Positions 30,917 through 39,453 of a DNA stretch of 48,749 nt are shown in pieces (position 1 is the stretch's first letter; every line of letters starts with the position of its first letter). Position numbers and translations under genes: made by a program. Below the pieces are notes generated by a model. The model saw nothing but the letters and a program-made list of their open reading frames with translations. It searched no databases and was not told where the DNA came from. The DNA is taken from IMG/VR virus record IMGVR_UViG_3300033150_001344, positions 1 to 48,749 of that record; one strand, given 5' to 3'. This DNA is from a virus.

Positions 30917-33004
30917 ATGACTGTGTTTAAAATAAAGAAAAAGAATGAAATTATAAATGATATTTTAATTGAGATAGTAAGCAATGTAGATGATGTAACA
31001 GATGTTAATGTAGGAAGTGTTTTAAGAACATTAGTAGAGGCATTAGGAGTTGAGTTAAGTGATTTATATAGTGAGTTAGAAACTGTTTATAAAGGAACAA
31101 GAATTGACACTGCAACAGAAGATGATTTAGAGAATTTAGGTAAGTTATTAGGTATAGAAAGAAAGCAGGGAACAAAATCACAAGGTTATGTTAGCTTTAT
31201 TAGAAGAACACCTGCTACAACTGACTTTACAATTCCAAGTGGGGCTATTATATCAACACAACCAAACACAGCAGAAGAACAGTTAAGATTTGTTGTTAAA
31301 GAGGACACAACATTTTTATCACAAATCACAGATGAGAGCAATAAATTTATAAATGGAATTTATGAGTATAGCTTGAATGAAAGGTTTATAGATAGCATAC
31401 AATCATTAACTGGAACAGCTGGTGGAGTTGCATTTACTTTCACCGAAGGAACTGACTTCTCTATTGTAAAGGATTTTGAAGGATTAGTTTTAGACCCAGA
31501 TAGTATAGTAGTTTTAGATAGTTGTGATAGCACAACAGATTGGAATGCCTCAACTGGAGCTACTGCAATAGAGTTAGATAATGCAGATTATAAACAAGGG
31601 AATGGCTCTTTAAAATTAGGCAAATCAACCACTACATCAAATGAGGTTTACTATGATAAGGTAATAGGCAGTGTAGTAGATGGCTCAAATAAAAATGGAT
31701 TTTTATGGTTAAAGATTAGTGATACAACTGCTTTGAATAAATTAAATTACATAAAACTAACCTTTGGAAGTGGTGGCAGTATAGATAACTCATATTCAAT
31801 TAAATTCTCAAAATCAGACTTATCAGTAGGTTGGAATATGATTAAAGCTGATTTCTCACTTGCTACTGTTGAAAAGCTTGGTTTCCCAAACAGAGTGGCA
31901 ATGAATTATTTAAGGATTACACTCGCAACAAATAATGCAGAGGATACACTAACAAGTGGAGATGTAAAAATGGACTTCTGGCTGTTTGGAACTTCAGAGG
32001 ATTATATAGGAGATGTTGTAAGGTTTATTCCAACAGGAACTCTGCCTGATAATAACACAAACTTTCTTACAACATATAAACCTTTAAGCAAAGAGGTTTT
32101 ATGTGAATCAGAAGCTGTTGGTAAAAAATACAATATTTCAAAATTAAAAATCACTTACAAAGTGAGTTATATAGCTAATATAGATAGTGTTAAAAACTAC
32201 AAACAACAAAAAGGCGGAACTGATGAAGAAGCAGATGATGATTTAAGAGAAAGGATTAGAAATGCAACAGAGTTAAAAGGTAAAGCAACTGTTGAAGCAT
32301 TAAGGCAAGCAGTATTGGGTGTTGAAGGAGTAACTTCTATAAGCATAGATGATATGCCAGAGAGAAGCCAAACAAACGAAGCACATACCCATATTAGTTT
32401 TGCTACTACTCCTACTATTGCTTTAGATTTTGAAGTCGCACAAGATAATGATAATTTTGTTGTAAGTGGAACAAGAGGGGGGGCAAATATCACATTTGTT
32501 AAAAACACAGACTACTACTTACAAGATAGTGTTATCCACTGGGTAGATGATAGCAAAGACCCAGATGACAATACCACTGTTTATGTTAGTTATGATTACA
32601 GATGGCTTGGTCATGTTAGAATGTTTGTAGCAGGAACATCAGCACCACTCGCAAGTGAGGTTGTTGATAATATAAACACTGCTATCAATGATACAAGAGC
32701 CGCAGGAGTAGATGTAGAATGGGCAGAACCATCTGTTGTGATAGTAGATGTTGATTGCTCTATTCTAATAGACACAGCAAGTGGTTATAGCTTTGATATT
32801 GTAAAAGAAGATGTAAAAGCAAAAGTAGAAAGTTTCCTTAACGAAAAAGGCACTGGAAAAGATGTTTATATTGCAGAGTTGGTGGATGTAATAATGGAAG
32901 TTAGTGGTGTTTTGAATGTGGTAATAAACCAACCTGCAAGCGATGTAAGTATAAATGTAGATGAGGTGGCAAGGGCTGGAAGCATTACTATAACACAAAT
33001 TTAA
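30917..33004 (+). CDS. baseplate J-like wedge protein (XkdT) with inserted domains
   Basis: 695 residues. The N-terminus (VGSVLRTLVEALGVELSDLYSELETVYKGTRIDTATEDDLENLGKLLGIERK) and the core QKGGTDEEADDDLRERIRNATELKGKATVEALRQAVLGVEGV are diagnostic of baseplate J. Compared with the usual ~350-380 residues it is nearly twice as long. Residues ~193-362 (IVVLDSCDSTTDWNAST...GSLKLGKSTTT...) look like a carbohydrate-binding or jelly-roll insertion. Residues ~495-570 hold a beta module (FVVSGTRGGANITFVKNTDYYLQDSVIHWVDD...TVYVSYDY). The insertions may contact the host surface. Confidence 0.85.
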   Translation: MTVFKIKKKNEIINDILIEIVSNVDDVTDVNVGSVLRTLVEALGVELSDLYSELETVYKGTRIDTATEDDLENLGKLLGIERKQGTKSQGYVSFIRRTPATTDFTIPSGAIISTQPNTAEEQLRFVVKEDTTFLSQITDESNKFINGIYEYSLNERFIDSIQSLTGTAGGVAFTFTEGTDFSIVKDFEGLVLDPDSIVVLDSCDSTTDWNASTGATAIELDNADYKQGNGSLKLGKSTTTSNEVYYDKVIGSVVDGSNKNGFLWLKISDTTALNKLNYIKLTFGSGGSIDNSYSIKFSKSDLSVGWNMIKADFSLATVEKLGFPNRVAMNYLRITLATNNAEDTLTSGDVKMDFWLFGTSEDYIGDVVRFIPTGTLPDNNTNFLTTYKPLSKEVLCESEAVGKKYNISKLKITYKVSYIANIDSVKNYKQQKGGTDEEADDDLRERIRNATELKGKATVEALRQAVLGVEGVTSISIDDMPERSQTNEAHTHISFATTPTIALDFEVAQDNDNFVVSGTRGGANITFVKNTDYYLQDSVIHWVDDSKDPDDNTTVYVSYDYRWLGHVRMFVAGTSAPLASEVVDNINTAINDTRAAGVDVEWAEPSVVIVDVDCSILIDTASGYSFDIVKEDVKAKVESFLNEKGTGKDVYIAELVDVIMEVSGVLNVVINQPASDVSINVDEVARAGSITITQI

Positions 33005-33019
33005 ATCATTTTTAAATAC
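33004..33019 (+). promoter_or_regulatory. TATA-like promoter motif before tail protein I
   Basis: AATCATTTTTAAATAC, one substitution from consensus, directly after the baseplate J stop; the next ATG is 38 bases further, after GAGAGGT. Confidence 0.5.
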
Positions 33020-33056
33020 TAAAAATGTTCAAATATATATACGAGAGGTAAAGAGA

Positions 33057-33671
33057 ATGAGTGAAAGAGTGCATAAAATTCTAAATAGGCTACCTACATG
33101 GTGGAGTAAAGAAAAAGATAGCCAAACAGAGCATTTGATTAAATCATTCTCTGAAGAATTTGACTCTAATTTTATTGAGATAAACAACCTACATACAGAA
33201 GTTTATGTTGAAACATCAAGTGGAAAAAGATTAGATGAATTAGGTAAGATATTTAAATTAAGCAGGAAGCCAAACGAAACTGATAGTCAGTTTAGAACAA
33301 GGATAAAAGCATTTTGGCCTGGTTTCAGTGGTGGTGGAACTATACCTGCTATCAAATCAACAGTCAGTAAGATGACTGGCATACCAGAAGAAGATGTAAG
33401 TGTTATTGAAACAACACCACATAATTTAAAATTTAGGGCAAGTATTGATATTAACGAAGAAGGCGATGATTTACTTATTCCAACAATGCGTGATGTTGTT
33501 TGGAATATTAAAGCCGCAGGAATATATCCATTTTTTAAATGGAATTTTTGTGGGGATTTAACCACAGAAAGTCTTGCAGTTGAGGATAGTGTTAGTGTTC
33601 AATATATAACACAACTAGTTTGGTTTTCATGGGAGGCAAGTTTAATTGATGGAGGAAATGTATTGTGGTGA
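33057..33671 (+). CDS. tail protein I / YmfQ (DUF2313)-like baseplate protein
   Basis: 204 residues directly after baseplate J, the standard place. ILNRLPTWWSKEKDSQTEHLIKSFSEEFDSNFIEINNLHTEVYVETSSGKRLDELGKIFKLSRKPNETDSQFRTRIKAFWPGFSGGGTIPAIKSTV matches the typical 'lp......p.l....a.....l...........sG..Ld.lG..f...R...E.D..FR.R' pattern. It connects the wedge to the fibres. Confidence 0.8.
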   Translation: MSERVHKILNRLPTWWSKEKDSQTEHLIKSFSEEFDSNFIEINNLHTEVYVETSSGKRLDELGKIFKLSRKPNETDSQFRTRIKAFWPGFSGGGTIPAIKSTVSKMTGIPEEDVSVIETTPHNLKFRASIDINEEGDDLLIPTMRDVVWNIKAAGIYPFFKWNFCGDLTTESLAVEDSVSVQYITQLVWFSWEASLIDGGNVLW

Positions 33672-33673
33672 AG

Positions 33674-34108
33674 ATGGATAATAAAGATAGTTTAAAAATA
33701 AAAGGGAAAGTAGAGATATTTGATTTAAAAACAAAAGAAAAACTCTATGAGAAAGATAATTTAGTTGTAAATACTGGGCTTACTTTAATTATAGATAGGT
33801 TGAAAACAAACACAATAAATCCTTTAAGCCATATAGCAGTTGGAACTGGCGATACACCTGTAAGTGCAACAGATACACAATTAGAGAATGAGATAATGAG
33901 AAAAGCTATATCTGACATAGATACAGTTGGAAATATACTAACTGCAAAAACACAGTTTGAAGATTGGGAAGCAATAGAACACTGGCGTGAAATTGCTATA
34001 TTTAATGCCCCAGCAGGTGGTGTAATGCTTAATAGGGTTAATATAGATTTTGAAAAAACAACACAAGATGCTGTGGAAGTTAAATTCACATTAACAATTA
34101 CGAGTTGA
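33674..34108 (+). CDS. tail-fibre-associated protein
   Basis: 144 residues from the ATG two bases after the previous stop. KGKVEIFDLKTKEKLYEKDNLVVNTGLTLIIDRLKTN...LSHIAVGTGDTPVSATDTQLENEIMRKAIS is a common phage tail module: 'dNlVvn.Gl..i...l......i..iavGtG.t......t.L..e..R'. Probably the base of a fibre. Its stop comes just before the ATG at 34114. Confidence 0.65.
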   Translation: MDNKDSLKIKGKVEIFDLKTKEKLYEKDNLVVNTGLTLIIDRLKTNTINPLSHIAVGTGDTPVSATDTQLENEIMRKAISDIDTVGNILTAKTQFEDWEAIEHWREIAIFNAPAGGVMLNRVNIDFEKTTQDAVEVKFTLTITS

Positions 34109-34113
34109 TAAAA

Positions 34114-35094
34114 ATGGTTTTAAAGTTTGAGAAAAATAAAAGAGCATATGTATCTGATTTAAATAATTTAGCCATGATGAACAGAAACGCAGTTAGAAAT
34201 GGCTGTGAAGTAGTTGCACATTCACCTGCTGATATGGGTGTAAGGGTAAGCAGTGGAAGTGTATTCTTCGGACAGAATGTTGTCAGTGTTGCAGAACAAG
34301 ACTTAACAATAAATGAAAGTCATCAAAGTTATGATAGAATAGATTTAATTGTGGTTGATAATACAGGAACTGCAAGTGTTATAGTTGGAACACCAGAACA
34401 AGAACCACATACACCTGACTATGACCCTCTTAATTATGTTGTTTTGGCAAGAATATGGGTAGATGATTTAGCCACAACTATTGAAACTACAAATATTGTT
34501 GATTTAAGGGTTTTAAATGAAGGAATTGGAACATTTGGAAAGTATGTAGAGAGTGGTATTACATCACAAACTTCTGTTTCGGTTATGCACAATTTAAATG
34601 ATTACGAACCAGTTGTTATTTGCTATGATGAATCAAATAGAGTTGTTATTCCAGAGAGTATAGTAGTAAATTCAGATGATGAGATTACAGTTACCTTCAA
34701 TCCTGCTTTCTCTGGAAAAATAGTAGTCCAAGGAGGAAGTGGAGGCACATCAGGAGGAGCTGTATCACCACTCACAATAAGAGAGCAAGATGGCTCACCT
34801 ACTGTATTGAATGTTGATGATATTAAAGTAAGTAATGGAACACTTACTGATGAAGGAGATGGAACAGTAAGTTTGGATTTAAGTGGAACACCGGGAACTT
34901 ACATACATAACCAAACAACATCATCTACAACTTGGGTTATAAACCACAATTTAGGCCAACAGGTTGTGCAAGTGCAATGTTATGATAGTAGTGGTTACTG
35001 GATACAGCCACACTCAATACAACTGAATGATGCTAACACTTGCACTGTTACTTTATTAAGTTCAGAAAGTGGTCAAGCTATTGTGAAAAAATAA
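34114..35094 (+). CDS. tail fibre protein with two HNL repeats
   Basis: 326 residues. The N-terminus (RAYVSDLNNLAMMNRNAVRNGCEVVAHSPADMGVRVSSGSVFFG...ESHQSYDRIDLIVVDN) resembles baseplate-binding fibre domains. Two ~55-residue modules follow (~150-205 and ~265-326), each starting 'T-S-x-T/S-x-x-V-x-HNL' and ending 'tVTf..a.sGkivv', separated by a Gly/Ser linker. Confidence 0.7.
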   Translation: MVLKFEKNKRAYVSDLNNLAMMNRNAVRNGCEVVAHSPADMGVRVSSGSVFFGQNVVSVAEQDLTINESHQSYDRIDLIVVDNTGTASVIVGTPEQEPHTPDYDPLNYVVLARIWVDDLATTIETTNIVDLRVLNEGIGTFGKYVESGITSQTSVSVMHNLNDYEPVVICYDESNRVVIPESIVVNSDDEITVTFNPAFSGKIVVQGGSGGTSGGAVSPLTIREQDGSPTVLNVDDIKVSNGTLTDEGDGTVSLDLSGTPGTYIHNQTTSSTTWVINHNLGQQVVQVQCYDSSGYWIQPHSIQLNDANTCTVTLLSSESGQAIVKK

Positions 35095-35108
35095 TTATTT
35101 TTAAATAA
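35093..35108 (+). promoter_or_regulatory. TATA-like promoter motif before the large fibre gene
   Basis: AATTATTTTTAAATAA begins inside the TAA of the preceding gene; the next ATG lies 48 bases further, after GGAGG. Confidence 0.5.
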
Positions 35109-35155
35109 TAAGGTAGTGTTATGGATATATAAAATAAAAAAATGGAGGAATTAAA

Positions 35156-36895
35156 ATGGTAAGGTTAATTGGTGAATTAAAATCAAAACAAATTGAAGCT
35201 CAACCTATCAACGATACAGACAACGCTTTAATTATAAAAAATTCAAGTGGTGCTGAAACTTTTGTTTTAAGAGCAGATGGTAAAGCTATAACAGATTTAA
35301 ATATGAACTCACAGGCAATTCTAAACGCAGTGATTGATGGTGACAGTAACTCACTATACTCAAAAACATACGCTGGAAGCCCAGATGGTGTTATATCTGG
35401 CTCACCTGGTGAGTTTTGCTTTGACACAACAAATAATGATTTATATATTTGTGTTACTGGAACAACTTGGCAGAATGTAGGTGGAGCATCAGGAGGAGGA
35501 GATATTACAAGTGTTGTAGCTGGTGCTGGTCTTACAGGCGGTGGAACAAGTGGAGATATAACTCTTGATATTGTGAGTGGTAATAATGCAATAGTTGTTA
35601 ATGCTGATAATATAACTCTAACTTTAAATGCAACTGCAAGTGGTTTAGAAACAACAGATGGTTTGGCAATATCAGATAGCATAGCAGGAGCAGGATTAGC
35701 TATCTCAAGCAAAGTATTGAGTGTTAATGCTGGCAATGGCCTAACAATAAGCGGTGATGATGTTGTTATTGACACAGCTATCACTTGTGATTTAACAACT
35801 GCTCAAACACTTTCAAATAAAACTCTAACAAGCCCTGTGATAAATGGAAGTGTTAGTGGAACAGCAATTATAGATGATGATACATTCGCAACTGCAAGTG
35901 CAACTACATTAGCAACATCTGAATCTATAAAAGCTTATGTAGATAGTGTAGCAAGTGGTTTGGATTTAAAAGAGTCTGTTGTTTGTGCAACTTATGCTGA
36001 TAGCAACTGGACTACTAATGTAGCAATAAGTTATTCTTCACCAACACTTACAATTAGTGGCTTACCAGCAGGAACAACTCTTGGTTTAATAGATGGTATA
36101 GAACCAACAACTGATGATAGAATTTTAATCAAAGATGCTGGAAGTGCAGGAGGAGCTGGTGGAGCAGAAAGTGATTTATATAATGGTATTTGGAAAGTTA
36201 CTGGAGGAACTACAACTTCACTAACTTTAGTAAGAACTTCTGACTTTGCTTCTGGAGATTCTGTAGCAGGAGCATTCACTTTTGTTGAGCAGGGAACACA
36301 ACATGCAAATGAAGGATTTGTATGCACCAACAATAGTGGAAGTGATGTTGTTGATACAGATAATATAACATTCACTCAATTTAGCCAAGCAGGAGATATA
36401 GTTGCTGGAAACGGTCTAACAAAGTCAGGAACAACTTTAAATGTTGGAGCAGGAACTGGTATAACAGTTAATGCAGATGATGTGGCGATTGATTTAGGAG
36501 CAAACCTAACATGGTCAGGGGCACATGACTTCACAGGTGGTTTGAGTATAAATGGAACTGCACTAACTGCAACAGCAACAGAAATAAACCAAGCATTAGA
36601 TGGCATTAGTGCAAATGTAACATACACAAACCTTAACACTCTAACAGCAAGTTCAACAAGCAATGCTGATAGCTTACATACACACCCTGCATTGTCAAAG
36701 CAATACACAGATGGTGGTTTCACAGACCAAACAAGTGTTACAGTTACACATAACCTTGGAAGGTATCCATTAGTGCAGGTATTAGACACATCTGGATATT
36801 GGATAATACCAAACAACATTCAACACACTGACTTAAACACTTTTGTTGTAACATTCGCAAGTGCAACAAGTGGAACAATCGTGTATATTGGTTAA
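35156..36895 (+). CDS. tail fibre protein
   Basis: 579 residues, rich in Gly, Ser, Thr and Ala. Contains 'NALIIKNSSGAETFVLRADGKAI', 'SPGEFCFDTTNNDLYICVTGTTWQNVGG' and repeated 'AGAGLTGGGTSGDITLDIVSGNNAIVVNADNITLTL' stretches typical of trimeric fibre shafts. The ~60 C-terminal residues (FTDQTSVTVTHNLGRYPLVQVLDTSGYWIIPNNIQ...) are an HNLG module. GGAGG precedes the ATG; a hairpin terminator follows. Confidence 0.72.
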   Translation: MVRLIGELKSKQIEAQPINDTDNALIIKNSSGAETFVLRADGKAITDLNMNSQAILNAVIDGDSNSLYSKTYAGSPDGVISGSPGEFCFDTTNNDLYICVTGTTWQNVGGASGGGDITSVVAGAGLTGGGTSGDITLDIVSGNNAIVVNADNITLTLNATASGLETTDGLAISDSIAGAGLAISSKVLSVNAGNGLTISGDDVVIDTAITCDLTTAQTLSNKTLTSPVINGSVSGTAIIDDDTFATASATTLATSESIKAYVDSVASGLDLKESVVCATYADSNWTTNVAISYSSPTLTISGLPAGTTLGLIDGIEPTTDDRILIKDAGSAGGAGGAESDLYNGIWKVTGGTTTSLTLVRTSDFASGDSVAGAFTFVEQGTQHANEGFVCTNNSGSDVVDTDNITFTQFSQAGDIVAGNGLTKSGTTLNVGAGTGITVNADDVAIDLGANLTWSGAHDFTGGLSINGTALTATATEINQALDGISANVTYTNLNTLTASSTSNADSLHTHPALSKQYTDGGFTDQTSVTVTHNLGRYPLVQVLDTSGYWIIPNNIQHTDLNTFVVTFASATSGTIVYIG

Positions 36896-36930
36896 GGGAA
36901 GTTTTTTATATTTCCTTTATCTTTTTAATA
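36893..36930 (+). terminator. hairpin/T-rich terminator after the fibre gene
   Basis: TAAGGGAAG followed by TTTTTTATATTTCCTTTATCTTTTTAAT: a weak stem AAGGGAA/TTTCCTT with T tracts inside and after it. Similar to the arrangement after the decoration gene at 13499. Confidence 0.45.
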
Positions 36931-36959
36931 TGTGAAATATCAATTGAGAGGGATAAAAA

Positions 36960-38381
36960 ATGGTTGATGTATATGGTAATCTTAACTTAAAGCAAAACCA
37001 AACGGAATTAATGGTTATACATAAAGGTAGTGTATTTCCTTCTTCGCCTTCACCATTAGCAGGACAATTATTTTATAGAAGTGATGAAAATAAACTTTAC
37101 TTTTATGATGACACGGCTTGGACAGAAATAGGAGCTGGTGCAGGGGGAGGATTAGGAAGATATACTGAAAGCTTTACCTCACAAACAGATATTACAATCA
37201 CACATAATCTTGGAGACTTAAATCCTGTTGTTCAAGTTTACGATGATAACAACGAACAAATAACTCCCGACTTAATTGATATTTTAAATAGCAACCAAGT
37301 AAGATTAATGTTTAATGTTGCTACAACTGGATTTGTTGTTGTTCATGGAGGTCAAGGAATTGATATGGGCACTACTGCTTATTATAAACAAGCTTTTACT
37401 TCAGAAACAAGCGTGACAGTTACTCACGGATTAGGTCAAAAATATGTTCAAGTTCAAGTATTTGATGATAGTGATAATTTAATAGAGCCACAAAGTGTAA
37501 CTTTAGTTGATGATAACAACCTCACTGTTACTTTTGGAACTGCTACAAGTGGTTATGTTGTAGTTGCAGGGGGAACAACTGCCGCAGACCCAGTTGGCAA
37601 AGCTGACTTCCTTCCAGATACAGATAATGCTTATGATATTGGAAGCAGTAGTTATAGATGGAAAAATGCTTACTTTGCTGGAAAGCTAACTGTTGATGGT
37701 GGAATAGACCCAACTTACTTACAACTCGAACCACAAGCATCTGACCCAACTGGTAGTTTAAACAACTGCCTATGGATAGATAGCAATGATAACTTTCTTT
37801 ATTTTAAAGACAATGCAGGAAATAAATTAAGGGTAATACATTTAGATAGCACAGGAAAACTTCCAGCAGTAGATGGAAGCCAATTAACTGGAATACAAGC
37901 AAGTAATCTTTATATTGATAGTTCAACAGTAGATACTAATGAATATATTAATGATGGTGGAAGTAATCTATGGACTATTGGTAATGAAATAACTTTCACA
38001 CCTCCAAGTTCAAATAATATTTTATTAGCAATTAAATGTGAATGTGACTTAAAAACTGATTCTCTTAAAGCTGGAGTTCAAATTACTGTTTCAGATGGAG
38101 TAAATACTTGGAAAAACTCCTATGATATATGTAGTAGCACACTACCTGCTTATTTAAATACAAGTTCAACAACTTACGAAACAAAATCTCATACTTTCTT
38201 AATTAGTCGTTGTATAAATTCGGCTAATGGTTCAAATGCTATGGCTGGTGCATCATCATATACAATTGGTTATCATGTTGCACCAACAGGAGGTAATATA
38301 GCATATATGAAAAATGTAAAGATAACATTATATTATTTAGACGGAGCTGTTGTTACAACTGATAGCAATAAATTTACATAA
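36960..38381 (+). CDS. tail fibre / receptor-binding protein
   Basis: 473 residues. N-terminal 'FPSSPSPLAGQLFYRSDENKLYFYDDTAWTEIG' is a fibre motif, followed by two tandem HNLG modules (YTESFTSQTDITITHNLGD..., YKQAFTSETSVTVTHGLGQ...). A linker 'DFLPDTDNAYDIGSSSYRWKNAYFAGKLTVDGGI' follows, then a C-terminal ~150-residue domain (ASNLYIDSSTVDTNEYINDGGSNLWTIGNEITFTPP...ISRCINSANGSNAMAGASSYTIGYHVAP) likely to bind the receptor. Confidence 0.7.
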   Translation: MVDVYGNLNLKQNQTELMVIHKGSVFPSSPSPLAGQLFYRSDENKLYFYDDTAWTEIGAGAGGGLGRYTESFTSQTDITITHNLGDLNPVVQVYDDNNEQITPDLIDILNSNQVRLMFNVATTGFVVVHGGQGIDMGTTAYYKQAFTSETSVTVTHGLGQKYVQVQVFDDSDNLIEPQSVTLVDDNNLTVTFGTATSGYVVVAGGTTAADPVGKADFLPDTDNAYDIGSSSYRWKNAYFAGKLTVDGGIDPTYLQLEPQASDPTGSLNNCLWIDSNDNFLYFKDNAGNKLRVIHLDSTGKLPAVDGSQLTGIQASNLYIDSSTVDTNEYINDGGSNLWTIGNEITFTPPSSNNILLAIKCECDLKTDSLKAGVQITVSDGVNTWKNSYDICSSTLPAYLNTSSTTYETKSHTFLISRCINSANGSNAMAGASSYTIGYHVAPTGGNIAYMKNVKITLYYLDGAVVTTDSNKFT

Positions 38382-38393
38382 AGGTGGTGTAAA

Positions 38394-39170
38394 ATGGTAA
38401 GGAAAATAAAAGGGAGTTTGAAACTTGAACCACAAAGTGCAGAACCAACTAATCCAGAAGCTGGACAGTTGTTTTATGATAGTGATGATAATTATTTAAA
38501 AGTTTATGATGGAACTGGATTTAGAAGGGTTATAAATCTTGCTGATATAACAGAAGCACAGGGTCAGATACTTTATTATGACGGCTCACAGTGGAATGCC
38601 TTAGACCCAGGCACATCAGGGCAATTCTTAAAAACTCAAGGTGCTGGGGCAAATCCTGTTTGGGACACTGTAACAATTGGTAATACATGGCGTTTAGTAG
38701 AAGAAAGGATTATTTCAACTGCTTCTACAACAGAAGATTTTACTGGTTTAAATGGAGATAATGATGGAACTTATATGCTTGAAGGTAGAATTGTGAATGA
38801 TACAGCAAGTGATTCAACTGTTTATGTAAGATTAAACCAATCAGATTGGGGTGTAAATAGACAATGTATGTGGGCTGATGGGACAAGTGTTTCAGCTCAA
38901 AGAGATACAGCAGCTGCCACATTTTCAGTGTTAGCTAATGATACTACAAGTTTTATTATACAATTTCCTTCTGTTAAAACTGGTGAACCAAGACATGCTT
39001 TTGCATATAGCCATTATGGGTCAGGCACAGGTATTAGAATCATACAGTATTATTTTCATATTACTACTCCATCCAATACAACAAACATAACTGCAGTAGG
39101 TCTTAGAAGTGATGTTACAAATGGTATTGGAGTAAATTCGGTAATAAGACTTTGGAAGAGGGTAACATGA
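38394..39170 (+). CDS. tail fibre / receptor-binding protein
   Basis: 258 residues. Starts with 'GSLKLEPQSAEPTNPEAGQLFYDSDDNYLKVYDGTGFRRV', the same fibre motif as in the preceding protein. The C-terminal ~160 residues form a beta-rich domain (NTWRLVEERIISTASTTEDFTGLNGDNDGTYMLEGRIVND...) similar to capsule- or surface-binding domains. GGTGG precedes the ATG. Confidence 0.65.
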   Translation: MVRKIKGSLKLEPQSAEPTNPEAGQLFYDSDDNYLKVYDGTGFRRVINLADITEAQGQILYYDGSQWNALDPGTSGQFLKTQGAGANPVWDTVTIGNTWRLVEERIISTASTTEDFTGLNGDNDGTYMLEGRIVNDTASDSTVYVRLNQSDWGVNRQCMWADGTSVSAQRDTAAATFSVLANDTTSFIIQFPSVKTGEPRHAFAYSHYGSGTGIRIIQYYFHITTPSNTTNITAVGLRSDVTNGIGVNSVIRLWKRVT

Positions 39171-39442
39171 CAACTTTCATAAAAACCTATGATACAGCAC
39201 AAACAGATTTAGCTATTATAACCCCTGCTACTGGAAAGAGTATTTATTTATGGCAGGTTATAGTAAAAACTGATAGTAATGTAAAACTTGACTTTGCTAC
39301 ATCAGGAATAAATATTGTTGATTTAACTAGTGCAGGAGAAGCAGGAGTAATGAATGTTGATAAACAGGGAGCAGTAGATGAATCTTTAACTCTAAACTGT
39401 GGTGCTGGAACAACTGTAAAAATACTATATGATGAAATTTAA
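39167..39442 (+). CDS. small beta-sandwich protein in the fibre cluster
   Basis: 91 residues from the ATG overlapping the preceding stop (ATGA), with GGAAGAGGG upstream. KTYDTAQTDLAIITPATGKSIYLWQVIVKTDSNVKLDFATSGINIVDLTS...SLTLNCGAGTTVKILYDEI is all-beta, similar in style to C-terminal domains of the 14.7-17.4 kb proteins. Possibly a fibre-tip or trimerisation partner. Confidence 0.55.
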   Translation: MTTFIKTYDTAQTDLAIITPATGKSIYLWQVIVKTDSNVKLDFATSGINIVDLTSAGEAGVMNVDKQGAVDESLTLNCGAGTTVKILYDEI

Positions 39443-39453
39443 GTAAGGTAAAA

